Assembly (NCBI GenBank): GCA_963784135.1
Contig: CAWAQG010000002.1
Coordinates: forward strand, 1-64,000
Length of the DNA stretch: 64,000 nt
Direction: 5' to 3'
Source of the DNA: JADFXI01 sp963784135
GTDB taxonomy: Bacteria > Nitrospirota > Thermodesulfovibrionia > Thermodesulfovibrionales > Dissulfurispiraceae
Shown: in pieces, positions 24,052 to 33,754 of the stretch
Layout of the letters: each line of letters starts with the position of its first letter
How positions within the stretch are numbered: the first letter of the stretch is position 1
Program-made: the position numbers and the translations under genes
Notes under the pieces: generated by a model
Seen by the model: the letters and a program-made list of their open reading frames with translations, nothing else
Databases searched by the model: none
What the model was told of the DNA's origin: nothing

Positions 24052-26391
24052 TTAATACATTTCTTCTGCCATGAACACGATTTCCGGCAGCACGTAGGAA
24101 ACCAGGTCACGATAGGTAATCATACCCATAATCCTGTCGCCTTCAACAACCGGCAAATGACGCACTTTCTTGCTTGCCATAACTGATATAGCGGCGCTGA
24201 CTTCAGTCTCCGGCCCGAAGGTAATGACATTCCGGCTCATCAAATTCTCTATAAGCTCATTGGTAAATGACATGCTGTCGGTAAAGTGGCGTATGATGTC
24301 GCGCTCAGTCAGAATGCCGACCAGCCTGTTGTTATTGTCCACGATCAATACCGAACTCACATTCCTGTCATTCATTATCTTGATTGCATCTGAGACCTTA
24401 TGGTCCTGAGTTATGGCGAATATCTCGTATGGCTTAGTTGCCAGAATATCTCCCAGTGTCATTTTTGCTCTCCTTTCGATAATTTCGATGCCCTCAGAAG
24501 GTATATGGAACTCTTCTTCAATTTTAAGATGTCTTGCGTTCCTTATCTTGACCGCATTGATGGGGCAGGCATTGTAGCAGGCCTTGCACTTGGTGCAGTA
24601 GTGCTGGTCAATAGAAAATTTATCGCATGTCTCTTTGACCGCGTCAAAGGCGCAAGCCTCTTTGCAAAGTCCGCATCTGAAGCATTCGGCGCGATTGATG
24701 ACGAACATGCCCGTTCCGCTGCAGACATTTGCCCTGCAGTAATTGTCATAAATGTGTTCCTCATACTCATGCCTGAAATATTTTATCGTGCTCAGAACAG
24801 GATTAGGCGCGCTCTGTCCAAGGCCGCACAAGGAACCTTCCTGCACATATCTGCCGAGTTGTATGAGTTTTCTGATGTCGCCCGGTTCGCCCTTTCCCTG
24901 TGTGATTCTTTCCATAATCTGAAGCATCTGATAGGTGCCGATCCTGCAGGGCGGGCACTTGCCGCATGACTCGGACTGTGTAAATGCGAGAAAGTACTTG
25001 GCCACGTCAACCATACAGGTGTCCTCATCCATTACGACCATTCCGCCGGAACCCATAATGGATCCGACCTTTGCAAGAGAGTCGAAATCTACGGGAAGGT
25101 CCAGGTGGTCTGCGGGAATGCAGCCGCCGGAAGGTCCGCCGGTCTGCACCGCCTTGAACTTTTTGTCATTAAGAATGCCGCCGCCGATATCGAAAATGAT
25201 TTCCCTCAAGGTCGTTCCCATAGGTACTTCCACCAGTCCGGTATTCTTCACCTTTCCGGTCAACGCAAAAACCTTTGTGCCAGGGGAAGTGGCGGTGCCG
25301 ATAGTCCTGAACCAGTCAGCCCCTTTTTCAATAATGGGGGCCACACATGCATAGGTTTCTATATTATTAAGATTGCTCGGAAATCCCCATACGCCTCCGC
25401 CCGGCTCTGAGAGCCTTGGCGGCCTCGGTCTCGGGAATCCCCGTTCACCCTCAATCGATGCCACCAGTGCAGTGGATTCGCCGCATACAAAAGCCCCTGC
25501 GCCTTCCCTGACATCGAGATAAAAGCTGAATTCTGTGCCGAGGATGTTCTTGCCGAGCAGGCTGAGCCCCTCAGCCTGTTTAATGGCGTGCTTCAGGTTT
25601 TTAACGGCAAGGGGATACTCATGCCTGACATAAACAAATCCATATTCCGCGCCCATGGCATACGCGCACAGTAGCATGCCTTCAAAAAGGCTGTGGGGAT
25701 CTCCCTCCATAATTGATCTGTCCATAAAAGCGCCGGGATCTCCTTCGTCTCCGTTGGCAATAACAAACTTCACTTTTCCCGGAGCGCCTTTTGAATGCTT
25801 CCATTTCCGACCGGCAGGGAACCCGGCGCCACCCCTGCCCCGTAAATTGGCCCTGTCAACCTCCTCCAGCACCTCATTTGGGGTCATGGAAGAGAGTGCC
25901 TTCTCAAGCCCCTTGTAGCCGCCGACTGCAATATAGTGATAGATATTGGTCGGGTCTATTTTATCGTTATTCCGAAGGGCTATCCGGACCTGTTTTTTGT
26001 AAAAAGGCAGGTCCATCATTTCAAGCGTAGGTTCAGTCAGAATGCTTTCACGGTAAAGCGCCTGACGGTAAGGCATCCCGCTCATGAACGTGTAGCTTAC
26101 CAGTGGCGACACCTGTTCGGGACGCACCCGCTGGTAGAAAATCTCTTCAGGTTCCACTTTCATGACAGGCCCCTTCTGGCACATGCCCTGGCAGCCCGTC
26201 TTTACAATTTCAACTTCAACGCCTTTTGCCGCAGCCTCGTCCTCAAGTGCATGTACTACTTTTTGCGAGCCTGATGCGGTACAGGCGGTGCCGCAACATA
26301 TCCGGGCCCTCCGCTTTCCAGGCAAAAAAAGCTCTAAAGCGAGACTCTCCCTAAGCTGCCTTAATTCTTCTATATTTTTTAGTCTTTCCAT
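24052..26391 (-). CDS. NuoF/HydB-like NADH-binding subunit with C-terminal CBS pair
   Basis: A 779-residue fusion. An N-terminal thioredoxin-like 2Fe-2S domain (CCGTACTASGSQKV...GCQGMC) is followed by the FMN/NADH domain (RGRGGAGFPAGRKW, NGDEGDPGAFMDR, CGESTALVASIEG), an SLBB domain, the 4Fe-4S motif SESCGKCPPCRIGTYQ and two ferredoxin clusters (CFRCGLCKEAC, CTKCKACYNAC). Residues from about 640 to the end form two CBS repeats (SDAIKIMNDRNVSSVLIVD, LVGILTERDII, VRHLPVVEGDRIMGMITYRD). HydB/NuoF proteins normally end at the ferredoxins. CBS pairs bind adenine nucleotides, so allosteric control by energy charge is likely but inferred. An upstream GTG (26403) is an alternative start. Confidence 0.9.
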   Translation of the reverse strand: MERLKNIEELRQLRESLALELFLPGKRRARICCGTACTASGSQKVVHALEDEAAAKGVEVEIVKTGCQGMCQKGPVMKVEPEEIFYQRVRPEQVSPLVSYTFMSGMPYRQALYRESILTEPTLEMMDLPFYKKQVRIALRNNDKIDPTNIYHYIAVGGYKGLEKALSSMTPNEVLEEVDRANLRGRGGAGFPAGRKWKHSKGAPGKVKFVIANGDEGDPGAFMDRSIMEGDPHSLFEGMLLCAYAMGAEYGFVYVRHEYPLAVKNLKHAIKQAEGLSLLGKNILGTEFSFYLDVREGAGAFVCGESTALVASIEGERGFPRPRPPRLSEPGGGVWGFPSNLNNIETYACVAPIIEKGADWFRTIGTATSPGTKVFALTGKVKNTGLVEVPMGTTLREIIFDIGGGILNDKKFKAVQTGGPSGGCIPADHLDLPVDFDSLAKVGSIMGSGGMVVMDEDTCMVDVAKYFLAFTQSESCGKCPPCRIGTYQMLQIMERITQGKGEPGDIRKLIQLGRYVQEGSLCGLGQSAPNPVLSTIKYFRHEYEEHIYDNYCRANVCSGTGMFVINRAECFRCGLCKEACAFDAVKETCDKFSIDQHYCTKCKACYNACPINAVKIRNARHLKIEEEFHIPSEGIEIIERRAKMTLGDILATKPYEIFAITQDHKVSDAIKIMNDRNVSSVLIVDNNNRLVGILTERDIIRHFTDSMSFTNELIENLMSRNVITFGPETEVSAAISVMASKKVRHLPVVEGDRIMGMITYRDLVSYVLPEIVFMAEEMY

Positions 26392-26404
26392 CCCGGACCC
26401 CACG

Positions 26405-26887
26405 CTATTTTTTTATCCTGTTGATAATATCCTCGACCTTTTGACGGCCCACCTCACCGACGACCTCCTCGTTGACAGTGACCACAGGGGCCAGTCCGCA
26501 GCATCCGACACAGCCGACCGTTTCCATTGTCATAGACATGTCCGCTGCTGTTTCCCCCTCCTTAACGCCGAATTCGTCCTCGAGCTTCTTAAGGACTTTT
26601 GACGCACCCCGCACATGGCATGCGGTCCCGGTACAGACGCATACTATGTTCTTCCCTCTCGGCTTAAAATAAAAATGCTTGTAGAAGGAAGCTGTGCTGT
26701 AAACTTCTGAAAGGGGAATGTCCAGGTTCTTGGAGAGTTCCCGCAACCTCTCGTCGGGAAGGTAGTTATACTCCTTCTGTATTTCCTGAAAAGCGTGGAT
26801 AAGCAAGCCGCGTTTTCTCTGTTCGCCGTTAATCACCCCGCCGATCTCTTTATAATGTGCCTCGATATCAATTTCACGTAGCTCCAT
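26405..26887 (-). CDS. NuoE/HydC-like 2Fe-2S subunit
   Basis: A 160-residue thioredoxin-like 2Fe-2S protein of the NuoE family, the first gene of the operon. Cluster ligands lie in VCVCTGTACHVRGASKVL and VGCVGCCGLAPVVTVN. The helical N-terminus (LIHAFQEIQKEYNYLPDERL, then LSEVYSTASFYKHF) is typical. I chose the ATG at 26887 behind CGGAGG; an ATG 21 codons upstream has no Shine-Dalgarno. It partners the NADH-binding subunit encoded next. Confidence 0.93.
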   Translation of the reverse strand: MELREIDIEAHYKEIGGVINGEQRKRGLLIHAFQEIQKEYNYLPDERLRELSKNLDIPLSEVYSTASFYKHFYFKPRGKNIVCVCTGTACHVRGASKVLKKLEDEFGVKEGETAADMSMTMETVGCVGCCGLAPVVTVNEEVVGEVGRQKVEDIINRIKK

Positions 26888-27142
26888 AAAACCTCCGGGT
26901 ATCCTTTTTGGTAAATGTGTACATTTTGCAGGATGTCTTAAATGTAACATAGCAAAACCCTCTAATTCAATATAAGCATAAGAATATTAAGATTATTAAT
27001 TTATTGTGCTACCAAATGTAACGCGACATAACGCAAAGTGCTACATAATTTCATTATGGTTGTTCGTGCAGAAAAAGCCCCTGTCATATAAAGGCAAAAT
27101 GTTATAGGAGCTGCAGCGGAGCGCAAAAGTGTGGACCCCAAA

Positions 27143-27180
27143 AAAAGGCGCTCCGACGATACCCCGCCGAGCGCCTTTTA
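27143..27180 (-). terminator. Terminator at the end of the CODH/ACS operon
   Basis: On the minus strand AAAAGGCGCTC and GAGCGCCTTTTTTT form a strong stem with a T-run, 17 bases after the cooS stop. The remaining spacer up to nuoE (26888-27142) has short ATGTAACAT-like sequences near 26941-26949 and 27016 but no gene. Confidence 0.85.
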
Positions 27181-27196
27181 TCTAAAAGTTATGGAT

Positions 27197-29179
27197 TTAC
27201 AGCCCTAAATGAGGCTTTGCAGCCTTTTCAATTTCACGGCGCGCAGCCATGTCCATAAGGACCTTTTCTGTCCCGAACTTGCCCGGCTCGTATTTTTTCA
27301 GCTTCAGCGCCTCTCTTGCCTTGTCAATATAATCCAGGGTCATGGCGAGTATTTTTTCAGGGTCGGGCTCAAAGTGAAGCGCTCCCTTGAACCGCTCGAA
27401 CCAGACCTCAGTCATTATCCTGGTGACCTCCTTGCTTGCGCTCACCGGCGATTCACCGCCGAAAATAACAGGAATACCTGACGCGGCAAAGTAGCAGCCA
27501 ATGGCAATAGCCTTTTCGGACATCCATTCAGGGGCTATGCCGACTGCGGGCATGCCGCCAATCTCATCTGAAAGACCTCCTTCAGCCGCCATCGCGCTCG
27601 CTATAGTGAGAATTCTGGAATTATCGACACAGGCGCCGAGATGGAGTATAGGGGGGATACCAATGGCCTCGCAGACCTCCCTCAAACCCGGACCCGCATT
27701 ATCCAGGGCCATTTCTGGAGCAAGATATCCGGCGGTACCGCATGCCGCAGACCCGCAGCCGGTAGACACGATCAGCACATCGTTCTTTATCAGCTCGGCG
27801 GCAAGATACCGATGAATACCCTGGGCCGTCACCCTCGGGTTATCGCATCCCGCAAGCCCCACTACGCCGCGCACCCTGCCGGCCATAATGGCGTCGTTCA
27901 ACGGTCTGAAGGACCCCCTGAACCTCCCCCCCTGCATATATTCGATATATTCGTGGGAAAAACCGGCTATCATGGGGAACTTATCAGTAATATGGCTTCC
28001 GGTAGCCTTCCTGTTTGGGTAATTGTCGCAGGCCATCCTGACAATTTCCCGTGCCACTTCTTTTGCCCTGTGCTCATCATATTCCACATGTATGGCGCCC
28101 CGTATCTTTGCCTTCTCGGAAGTAGTAATAATCTTGGTATGAAACTTCTTCGAGATCTCGGTAATCGCAGGCATGATGCACTGCACATCTACGGTCATAG
28201 CATCAATAAGCCCCGTCATGACGCCAAGTTCCTGATTGGTAAATCCGCCTGCCGTAGGTATGCCGTGCCTCATCAGCACTTCATTCGCCGTACAGCACAT
28301 GCCGCCCAGGTTGATGCCCTTCGCGCCTTTTGATTTTGCATAGGCTATCATTTCCGGCTCTGATACCACATCAACTATTTTCTCGGCGAGGGTCGGCTCA
28401 TGTCCGTGCACAACAAGGTTTACTTCGTCCTCTTTAAAGATTCCGAAGCTTGCCTCTGCCTTGACCGGTGTCGGTGTCCCGAAGAGTATATCGGTGATAT
28501 CGGTGGATATCATGCTTCCGCCCCATCCGTCAGCAAGCGCGGTCCTCAGGCCATGGGTCAGGATGTGGTCAGGGTCATGGTCAACACCCATAGTAGTTCT
28601 ATGCATGGTTTCAACGACTTCGCGGTCAATGCCGCGAGGGGCTATGCCCCATTTTTTCCACCGCTCCTGGGTCTTTTTCGGTGCCCTGCTGAGAAAGTTG
28701 ATCTCTCCCTTCTGCCTGCCGAAATCATTGATAAGCATGGTTGCCACATCACGCGCGACATCGTTTACCGGCCTGCCCTCAAATTCAATCTTGAGATAAC
28801 CGGCAACCCTGTATAACTTCCTTACATCCGTTATCTGAAAATCCTTTGCCTCTCCCTCTGCTACCGCAAGAAGGGTAAAGGCCATATCACGGGCATGATC
28901 GGAATGCGCAGAGGTCCCCCCGGCAATCATGCGGGCCAGATTTCTTGCTGCAACCGTCGACAGCTCGGCGCCGCACACGCCATGCACTTCCTCTTCCGCG
29001 TTCTTGCCGACGAGTCTGCAAGGCCCGACATGACACATCTTGCAGCAGGCCCCGCTCTCTCCTATCGGACAGGGTTTCATTTTGTCCGCCCTGTCGAAAC
29101 AGGTCTCCACCTTGTGTGAGACGCCCCATTCGATTATTTTTGTTGCTGCTTTATCAGCACTTTTATTGGTCGTTGACAT
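27197..29179 (-). CDS. cooS: Carbon-monoxide dehydrogenase catalytic subunit
   Basis: A 660-residue nickel-iron CODH that interconverts CO2 and CO. The N-terminal cluster ligands are in GESGACCKMCHVGPCRLVG and the following HGVCGAE. C-cluster regions include GGMCCTANEVLMRHGI, RGVVGLAGCDNPR, VSTGCGSAACGTAGYL, HLGACVDNSRIL and FFAASGIPVIFGGESPVSAS-type segments. With AcsB it forms the CODH/ACS complex. It is the last gene of the acs operon, with AGGAGG upstream and a terminator after it. Length is usual for the bacterial-type AcsA/CooS. Confidence 0.96.
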   Translation of the reverse strand: MSTTNKSADKAATKIIEWGVSHKVETCFDRADKMKPCPIGESGACCKMCHVGPCRLVGKNAEEEVHGVCGAELSTVAARNLARMIAGGTSAHSDHARDMAFTLLAVAEGEAKDFQITDVRKLYRVAGYLKIEFEGRPVNDVARDVATMLINDFGRQKGEINFLSRAPKKTQERWKKWGIAPRGIDREVVETMHRTTMGVDHDPDHILTHGLRTALADGWGGSMISTDITDILFGTPTPVKAEASFGIFKEDEVNLVVHGHEPTLAEKIVDVVSEPEMIAYAKSKGAKGINLGGMCCTANEVLMRHGIPTAGGFTNQELGVMTGLIDAMTVDVQCIMPAITEISKKFHTKIITTSEKAKIRGAIHVEYDEHRAKEVAREIVRMACDNYPNRKATGSHITDKFPMIAGFSHEYIEYMQGGRFRGSFRPLNDAIMAGRVRGVVGLAGCDNPRVTAQGIHRYLAAELIKNDVLIVSTGCGSAACGTAGYLAPEMALDNAGPGLREVCEAIGIPPILHLGACVDNSRILTIASAMAAEGGLSDEIGGMPAVGIAPEWMSEKAIAIGCYFAASGIPVIFGGESPVSASKEVTRIMTEVWFERFKGALHFEPDPEKILAMTLDYIDKAREALKLKKYEPGKFGTEKVLMDMAARREIEKAAKPHLGL

Positions 29180-29188
29180 TTTTGCCTC

Positions 29189-31387
29189 CTATATTATCGA
29201 ACTCATTTCAAGTGCCGGATGTCCCACCTGGGTGAGATACTCCACCAATTTCTCCGAGTCCTCGCATATGCCTTCGTCAGCTATCTTGTCGAGAAGGTCC
29301 GGGACCCCCTCGTCAGCAGCCAACTTGTCAAATTCCTCTTTTATACGTTCTTTGAGCGATTTCGTCATCCAGACAATTCTCCTGATGCCGCCATCGCCGA
29401 AGAGGAATTTTTTGCTCGATATGAAGTTTACGCCTATACCCATAAAGCCCGGTGTTTGTGCGCCGCCGCCTACGGTCCCGGCAAGAGTGGAGAATTTCAT
29501 GCCGATAGGCGTCATCCCCGTCGCTCCCCTGTTGACAATCATAACGCCGTTCGCCTCGGGAATAATCGCAACTATGCACTCAAAACACCCGCAGGAAGTC
29601 ATCGGGTTTTCCATGATAGTGTAAAGGTTGAGACTCTCCACTGCGCCTCCCGACGCCTTTTTCAGGTAGTCGTCGACGCCGGTGTAGCGTCCGAATTTCG
29701 GGTCCACGAGTTCTCCCTTTCCGATAGGCTGATTGCCGCCCGTCGGGTCTATTTCATAAGCGGCCTTGCCGTCGAGCCAGTTATATGCGCCGCACAAGCC
29801 GAGCCGCTCAGGAGTGATTACGCATACATGAGCGGGAGCGAAAGACTGGCAGAGCAGGCATGAATAAAATATGTCGACCGCCTCGTCGGTGAGACTGCCG
29901 AGCCGGTGATCGCGCTCTTTGTATGCAGCCCTGGCCTCATCCCTGACCCTTAAAACATCCTTCTCATCTGTGTAGATTGTGACCTGGACCTTGTCTACAA
30001 TAGAACGGAACCTGTGATGCACCATGGTCGCCTGTATTACTCCAAGATGTTCAAGTGTCAGCCCTTCTTTTTTTGCAGCATGGCTTATTCTTATCCAGTT
30101 TATATCACGCTGACCCATGTGCCAGAGCCCTTGCGCTTCATTTATATTGTGATGGACTTTTCTCTCTATAATGGATTCAAAATCCTTCTGCATCTTACGT
30201 CCGGCAACATCTATAACTATGGCGAGAGGCATCTGTCCGCCCTTCTCATAAAGCTCCTGCCAGTTTTCTCCGACAATGATAACTTTATTGTCCTCTATAT
30301 CTTCCAGTTCAGCCATCCGGGCCCATTCAAAGGCCGGCGTTCTCTGCCCGCCAAATTCTAGGAAGGTGTCTTCCTTTCTGATCCTCTCCCCTTCGAAGGC
30401 CGGCCCATAGGAAACAGGGATAGGCGGCTTCTCCACAATAATCTTGAGGCCCCTCATCTCGATCGCCTTCTGGACTATTTTGGAGTGGTCAAGTTCCTTG
30501 TCAACCTCCTCATAAGTACAAACTCCGGTGGGGTGTATAACAGGTATATCGGTGTCACCGATTGCCGGGAACCCCATATTGATTGCGCCGGCCCCGGTAG
30601 ACCATTTGATGTCGTCGAGGGGACCGAGCGCGATGGCGAAAGCGAAGACCCTGTCTTTCTGGTATTTGAGGTGCTCTTTAAAATCGCCGGGTTTCTTGCC
30701 GCCGAATATAAGCGAGGCCCTGATGGCCCAGTCAAGAGCATAAAGCGTATGCTCAGTGTCAGGCCCCAAAGGGACAATCCTTGAATCCCATCCAAGTTCA
30801 ACGCCTTTTCGCAGCAGTTGTTTGGTTGCAGAATCGCCATTGGAGTGGCCCGACAGGAACGTAAGAATGTTCTTTTCCTGAAGTTCCCGTACTATGTTTA
30901 CGGCGATATCATCTGTAGGAGCCGCGCCAATTATTGCCGCAAATCCCGGCATAGTGCCGTCAACGAGCTGGATCCCCAGGTTTCTCTGGATTGTGTCTGT
31001 TATAAAACCGTTATAAACATAGCCTGTCTCGGGGTCTTTGTAGGGTTCCAAACCATAGACATATTTGATCGCAAATATAATCTCCTCCGCAAAGAGTGTT
31101 GCCATCCCGGAATCGAGGGCCTCACCAAGATAAGGCTTCCAAATGTTTGCAGCAGGTTCGGTATGCTGGAGTTCCTTTGCAAAACCAAGGGCGACCTTCA
31201 TATCGCCGATGGTCTTAACGGGAAAACCTGTTATTGCATATATCATGGGAAGATAGTATGCCGTGTCGGGAAACTCAAAAACAAAATCCTTACCCTTTTC
31301 CGCGATTGCCTTTTCAAGCATTTCTTCTGCCTGCGCTACAAGCCTGTTTGCTCCTCCTATAGCCGCAGTGGCAATTAATTTAGACAT
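29189..31387 (-). CDS. acsB: CO-methylating acetyl-CoA synthase
   Basis: A 732-residue acetyl-CoA synthase that joins CO, a methyl group from the corrinoid protein and CoA. A-cluster ligands are visible: SCLLCQSFAPAHVCVITPER with the next Cys in LGLCGAYNW, and the pair in MTSCGCFECIVAII. The N-terminal CO-tunnel domain (about 1-310) is present, as in the Moorella-type enzyme. It lies between acsC and cooS with AGGAGG upstream. Residues match the bacterial form rather than the shorter archaeal CdhC. Confidence 0.96.
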   Translation of the reverse strand: MSKLIATAAIGGANRLVAQAEEMLEKAIAEKGKDFVFEFPDTAYYLPMIYAITGFPVKTIGDMKVALGFAKELQHTEPAANIWKPYLGEALDSGMATLFAEEIIFAIKYVYGLEPYKDPETGYVYNGFITDTIQRNLGIQLVDGTMPGFAAIIGAAPTDDIAVNIVRELQEKNILTFLSGHSNGDSATKQLLRKGVELGWDSRIVPLGPDTEHTLYALDWAIRASLIFGGKKPGDFKEHLKYQKDRVFAFAIALGPLDDIKWSTGAGAINMGFPAIGDTDIPVIHPTGVCTYEEVDKELDHSKIVQKAIEMRGLKIIVEKPPIPVSYGPAFEGERIRKEDTFLEFGGQRTPAFEWARMAELEDIEDNKVIIVGENWQELYEKGGQMPLAIVIDVAGRKMQKDFESIIERKVHHNINEAQGLWHMGQRDINWIRISHAAKKEGLTLEHLGVIQATMVHHRFRSIVDKVQVTIYTDEKDVLRVRDEARAAYKERDHRLGSLTDEAVDIFYSCLLCQSFAPAHVCVITPERLGLCGAYNWLDGKAAYEIDPTGGNQPIGKGELVDPKFGRYTGVDDYLKKASGGAVESLNLYTIMENPMTSCGCFECIVAIIPEANGVMIVNRGATGMTPIGMKFSTLAGTVGGGAQTPGFMGIGVNFISSKKFLFGDGGIRRIVWMTKSLKERIKEEFDKLAADEGVPDLLDKIADEGICEDSEKLVEYLTQVGHPALEMSSII

Positions 31388-31457
31388 CCTGGCCTCCTAT
31401 ACCAAAACCTTTGTAGTTTTATGAACTTTGCCGATACTTAAAAGTACAGCACACATC

Positions 31458-32792
31458 CTACCTTGATTTCAGGAAAGCCGGCAATGCGTTGGCCTCTCTC
31501 GGCCCAACCGTGACTTTCCATCCAGGGAGCTTCTCCTCTATCGCGCCGCTCAGGATTGCAACATAACCGGGGATAATCAATTCCCTGTGCTTAATTTCAT
31601 TTTCAACCCCGCTTTCCTGAATAAACTGTGCTATTTTCGATGCCGTGAATTTTCCCGCCGCCCAGGCGGTCAATACCGACAGCCCTTCACAGTTCATGAC
31701 CGCAAGCCTGCTGGGGACCTTGCTGTTCTCGATCTCGCCCGAAACAATAAAATAAGTGAGAGAGAAATTAGTCGTGATCGTAAGCGGCGACTCGGGCGTC
31801 GGCTCTCCTATATTATAAACCTTTTGGTCGACCTGCATCGGCACCTGAGGGTCGGTGTAGATGTTCTGACGCAGCGTGAAAAGCGCAAGGTCTTTCCATT
31901 TTTCGATGCTGCTCAAAACCACAATTGATGAATACTTCATGACCCCCAAAGCCGCAATGAGCATCCCGAGCATTGTGTCATCCCTCTGAGCAAAGGTAAT
32001 TACCGGATAGCCGACTGCCTTCATGTTCTTCTTGACAGCGGCCCTTCTGATAAGAGTGTTATGTTCGAGTATCTCCTTCGCATTCCGCGCTCCGGAGTCA
32101 ATAACTATGTCCTCAACTCCCAGTCCTGTTGTCTTTTCCGTCAGCGCTGATAAAGCATCAAGGCCATTGGATGCCAGGCCAAGCGATGTCTTAAATGTCT
32201 TGGCCAGAGCTGCCATTGCCTCGAGGTTCGAATCATTTGCCCCGTAAAGTAGCGGTTTTTTGTCCCCCGCAACCTTGAGGGCCGCCCCTGCCGCGTCGGG
32301 GTTTGTTGTCGCAATGATCAGGGGAACAGCCGGAGCCTTTGCAGCCACTGCCTTGACCACGGACTCAAATCTTGAGACATCGCCGGTATTGTTTATCAGG
32401 ATGGCATCGACACGCAGCTTCTGGCCGACCCTGTCCATCTCTGAGGCCAATACATCATTGACAATTTTAGTTATCTCATCGTCCGACATGGAATCCTTTA
32501 TTTCCACCGCAAAGGCACAGGGATTCACAAATTTCTTGTCATGCCTGAAAAGGACGGTCTCTTCGCCCATTTTCACCGCCTTGTCGCCGGCGCCGAGAGT
32601 TATCGGCCTGACGGGAGGGGCAGAGGCCTCGCCGAGAAGCTTCTTCGCCTCCTCTGAAACGTCGGGACATGCGTCAATTGATGCCTGCCGCTGGGCGAGC
32701 TTCATGGCAAAGGCAAGACAGGTCGGATGTCCGCATTTTTTGCAATTTGTCTTGGGTAACATCTTGAATATTTGAACGCCAGTCAGAGCCAT
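31458..32792 (-). CDS. acsC: Corrinoid iron-sulfur protein large subunit
   Basis: A 444-residue large subunit of the corrinoid iron-sulfur protein that carries the methyl group from AcsE to AcsB. The N-terminal 4Fe-4S motif is TNCKKCGHPTCLAFAMKLA with a fourth Cys in IDACPDV. A TIM-barrel domain follows, and the C-terminal region (LTAWAAGKFTASKIAQFI...) binds the corrinoid. It needs a cobamide, which links it to the riboswitch-controlled salvage genes at the left end. The gene order acsE-acsD-acsC-acsB is conserved. Confidence 0.95.
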   Translation of the reverse strand: MALTGVQIFKMLPKTNCKKCGHPTCLAFAMKLAQRQASIDACPDVSEEAKKLLGEASAPPVRPITLGAGDKAVKMGEETVLFRHDKKFVNPCAFAVEIKDSMSDDEITKIVNDVLASEMDRVGQKLRVDAILINNTGDVSRFESVVKAVAAKAPAVPLIIATTNPDAAGAALKVAGDKKPLLYGANDSNLEAMAALAKTFKTSLGLASNGLDALSALTEKTTGLGVEDIVIDSGARNAKEILEHNTLIRRAAVKKNMKAVGYPVITFAQRDDTMLGMLIAALGVMKYSSIVVLSSIEKWKDLALFTLRQNIYTDPQVPMQVDQKVYNIGEPTPESPLTITTNFSLTYFIVSGEIENSKVPSRLAVMNCEGLSVLTAWAAGKFTASKIAQFIQESGVENEIKHRELIIPGYVAILSGAIEEKLPGWKVTVGPREANALPAFLKSR

Positions 32793-32804
32793 AGTATCCT
32801 CCTC

Positions 32805-33743
32805 TTACATTAACTCGTCTATAAATTTATAAACTGTCTTCACTGCTTCAGGATGCCGCATAATCATGAGTTCGGCCCCCGCCATCATAAGGGTGCAGGC
32901 AGTTACCGCCTCCCATGCAATGCCCCGCTCCGTAAGGGGCCCCCAGGACGGCAGGTCGCTTTCAGGCGCCTGCGTCTCTTTCACCTTCCATACATATACA
33001 CCTATATCGGCCAACATAGGCGGTTGCATGGTAGCGTCATTCTGGGCCAGTGCCGTAAGCCTGATGCGCTCCATAACCGAATAGGTATACTCGATACCGT
33101 AGCCGAGCGCGGAAGACATCGGGTCTGTTATGAGTTTTTCCTTGTCGAACCCCATCTGGGTGATAAGGATGTTGAGCTGCTTGGAGAGGTTGATATCGAG
33201 TTCGGACATGGCGATAAGTTTGTGGTTGTTTGCCATCGCGGCAGCGGCAATCGTCTTGTAATTGCCTTCCTGGGCCTTGCCGATTGCACAGTTCTTGTCC
33301 TTTGCCGCTTCGGCTACGGCAACCAGAACGGCAGCGTCTTTATCGCCATTATTGCTGCCGAGGATAATCAACGGAACATTTATTGCCGCAAGGACAGCTT
33401 TCACAGTCTTTGCAGCATCTTCGGCGGAGCGGTTCTCACGGTCAGGATGAGTACCGACAAGCCTGAGAGCGATGGCCTCGGCATGCAACTCGTTCTGGCA
33501 ATATTTTGCCCATGTCACCGGGTCACCGGAAACGCCCTCATACGCCTTTTTCACTGTTTCAGGCCAGTCCTCCGGTGGAACATCCTGTACTTCGTATGCT
33601 ATAACCGGCCTGTTCGGTACTTTGCCTTCAAAGGCATGAAATGGCAGTACATCCTCTCCACCAAAAACCGCCGTTTTATCGGTACCTAAAGCAACCTCAT
33701 ACACCTTGCCTGAATACGTTTCTTTCGGGGCAGCAAAAGCCAT
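32805..33743 (-). CDS. acsD: Corrinoid iron-sulfur protein small subunit
   Basis: A 312-residue TIM-barrel small subunit that pairs with AcsC. Typical segments are YSGKVYEVALGTDKTAVFGG at the start, RPVIAYEVQDVPPEDWPE, LILGSNNGDKDAAVL, ITDPMSSALGYGIEYTYSVM and AGAELMIMRHPEAVK near the end. It lies 12 bases from both acsE and acsC neighbours in the operon, with AGGAGG upstream. No anomaly was seen. Confidence 0.95.
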   Translation of the reverse strand: MAFAAPKETYSGKVYEVALGTDKTAVFGGEDVLPFHAFEGKVPNRPVIAYEVQDVPPEDWPETVKKAYEGVSGDPVTWAKYCQNELHAEAIALRLVGTHPDRENRSAEDAAKTVKAVLAAINVPLIILGSNNGDKDAAVLVAVAEAAKDKNCAIGKAQEGNYKTIAAAAMANNHKLIAMSELDINLSKQLNILITQMGFDKEKLITDPMSSALGYGIEYTYSVMERIRLTALAQNDATMQPPMLADIGVYVWKVKETQAPESDLPSWGPLTERGIAWEAVTACTLMMAGAELMIMRHPEAVKTVYKFIDELM

Positions 33744-33754
33744 GATATAACCTC

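Noticed and set aside
27105..27150. Third copy of the CCCCAAAAGTC palindrome
   Set aside because: It shares only ACCCCAAAAA with the other copies, and the dyad is part of the cooS terminator region.
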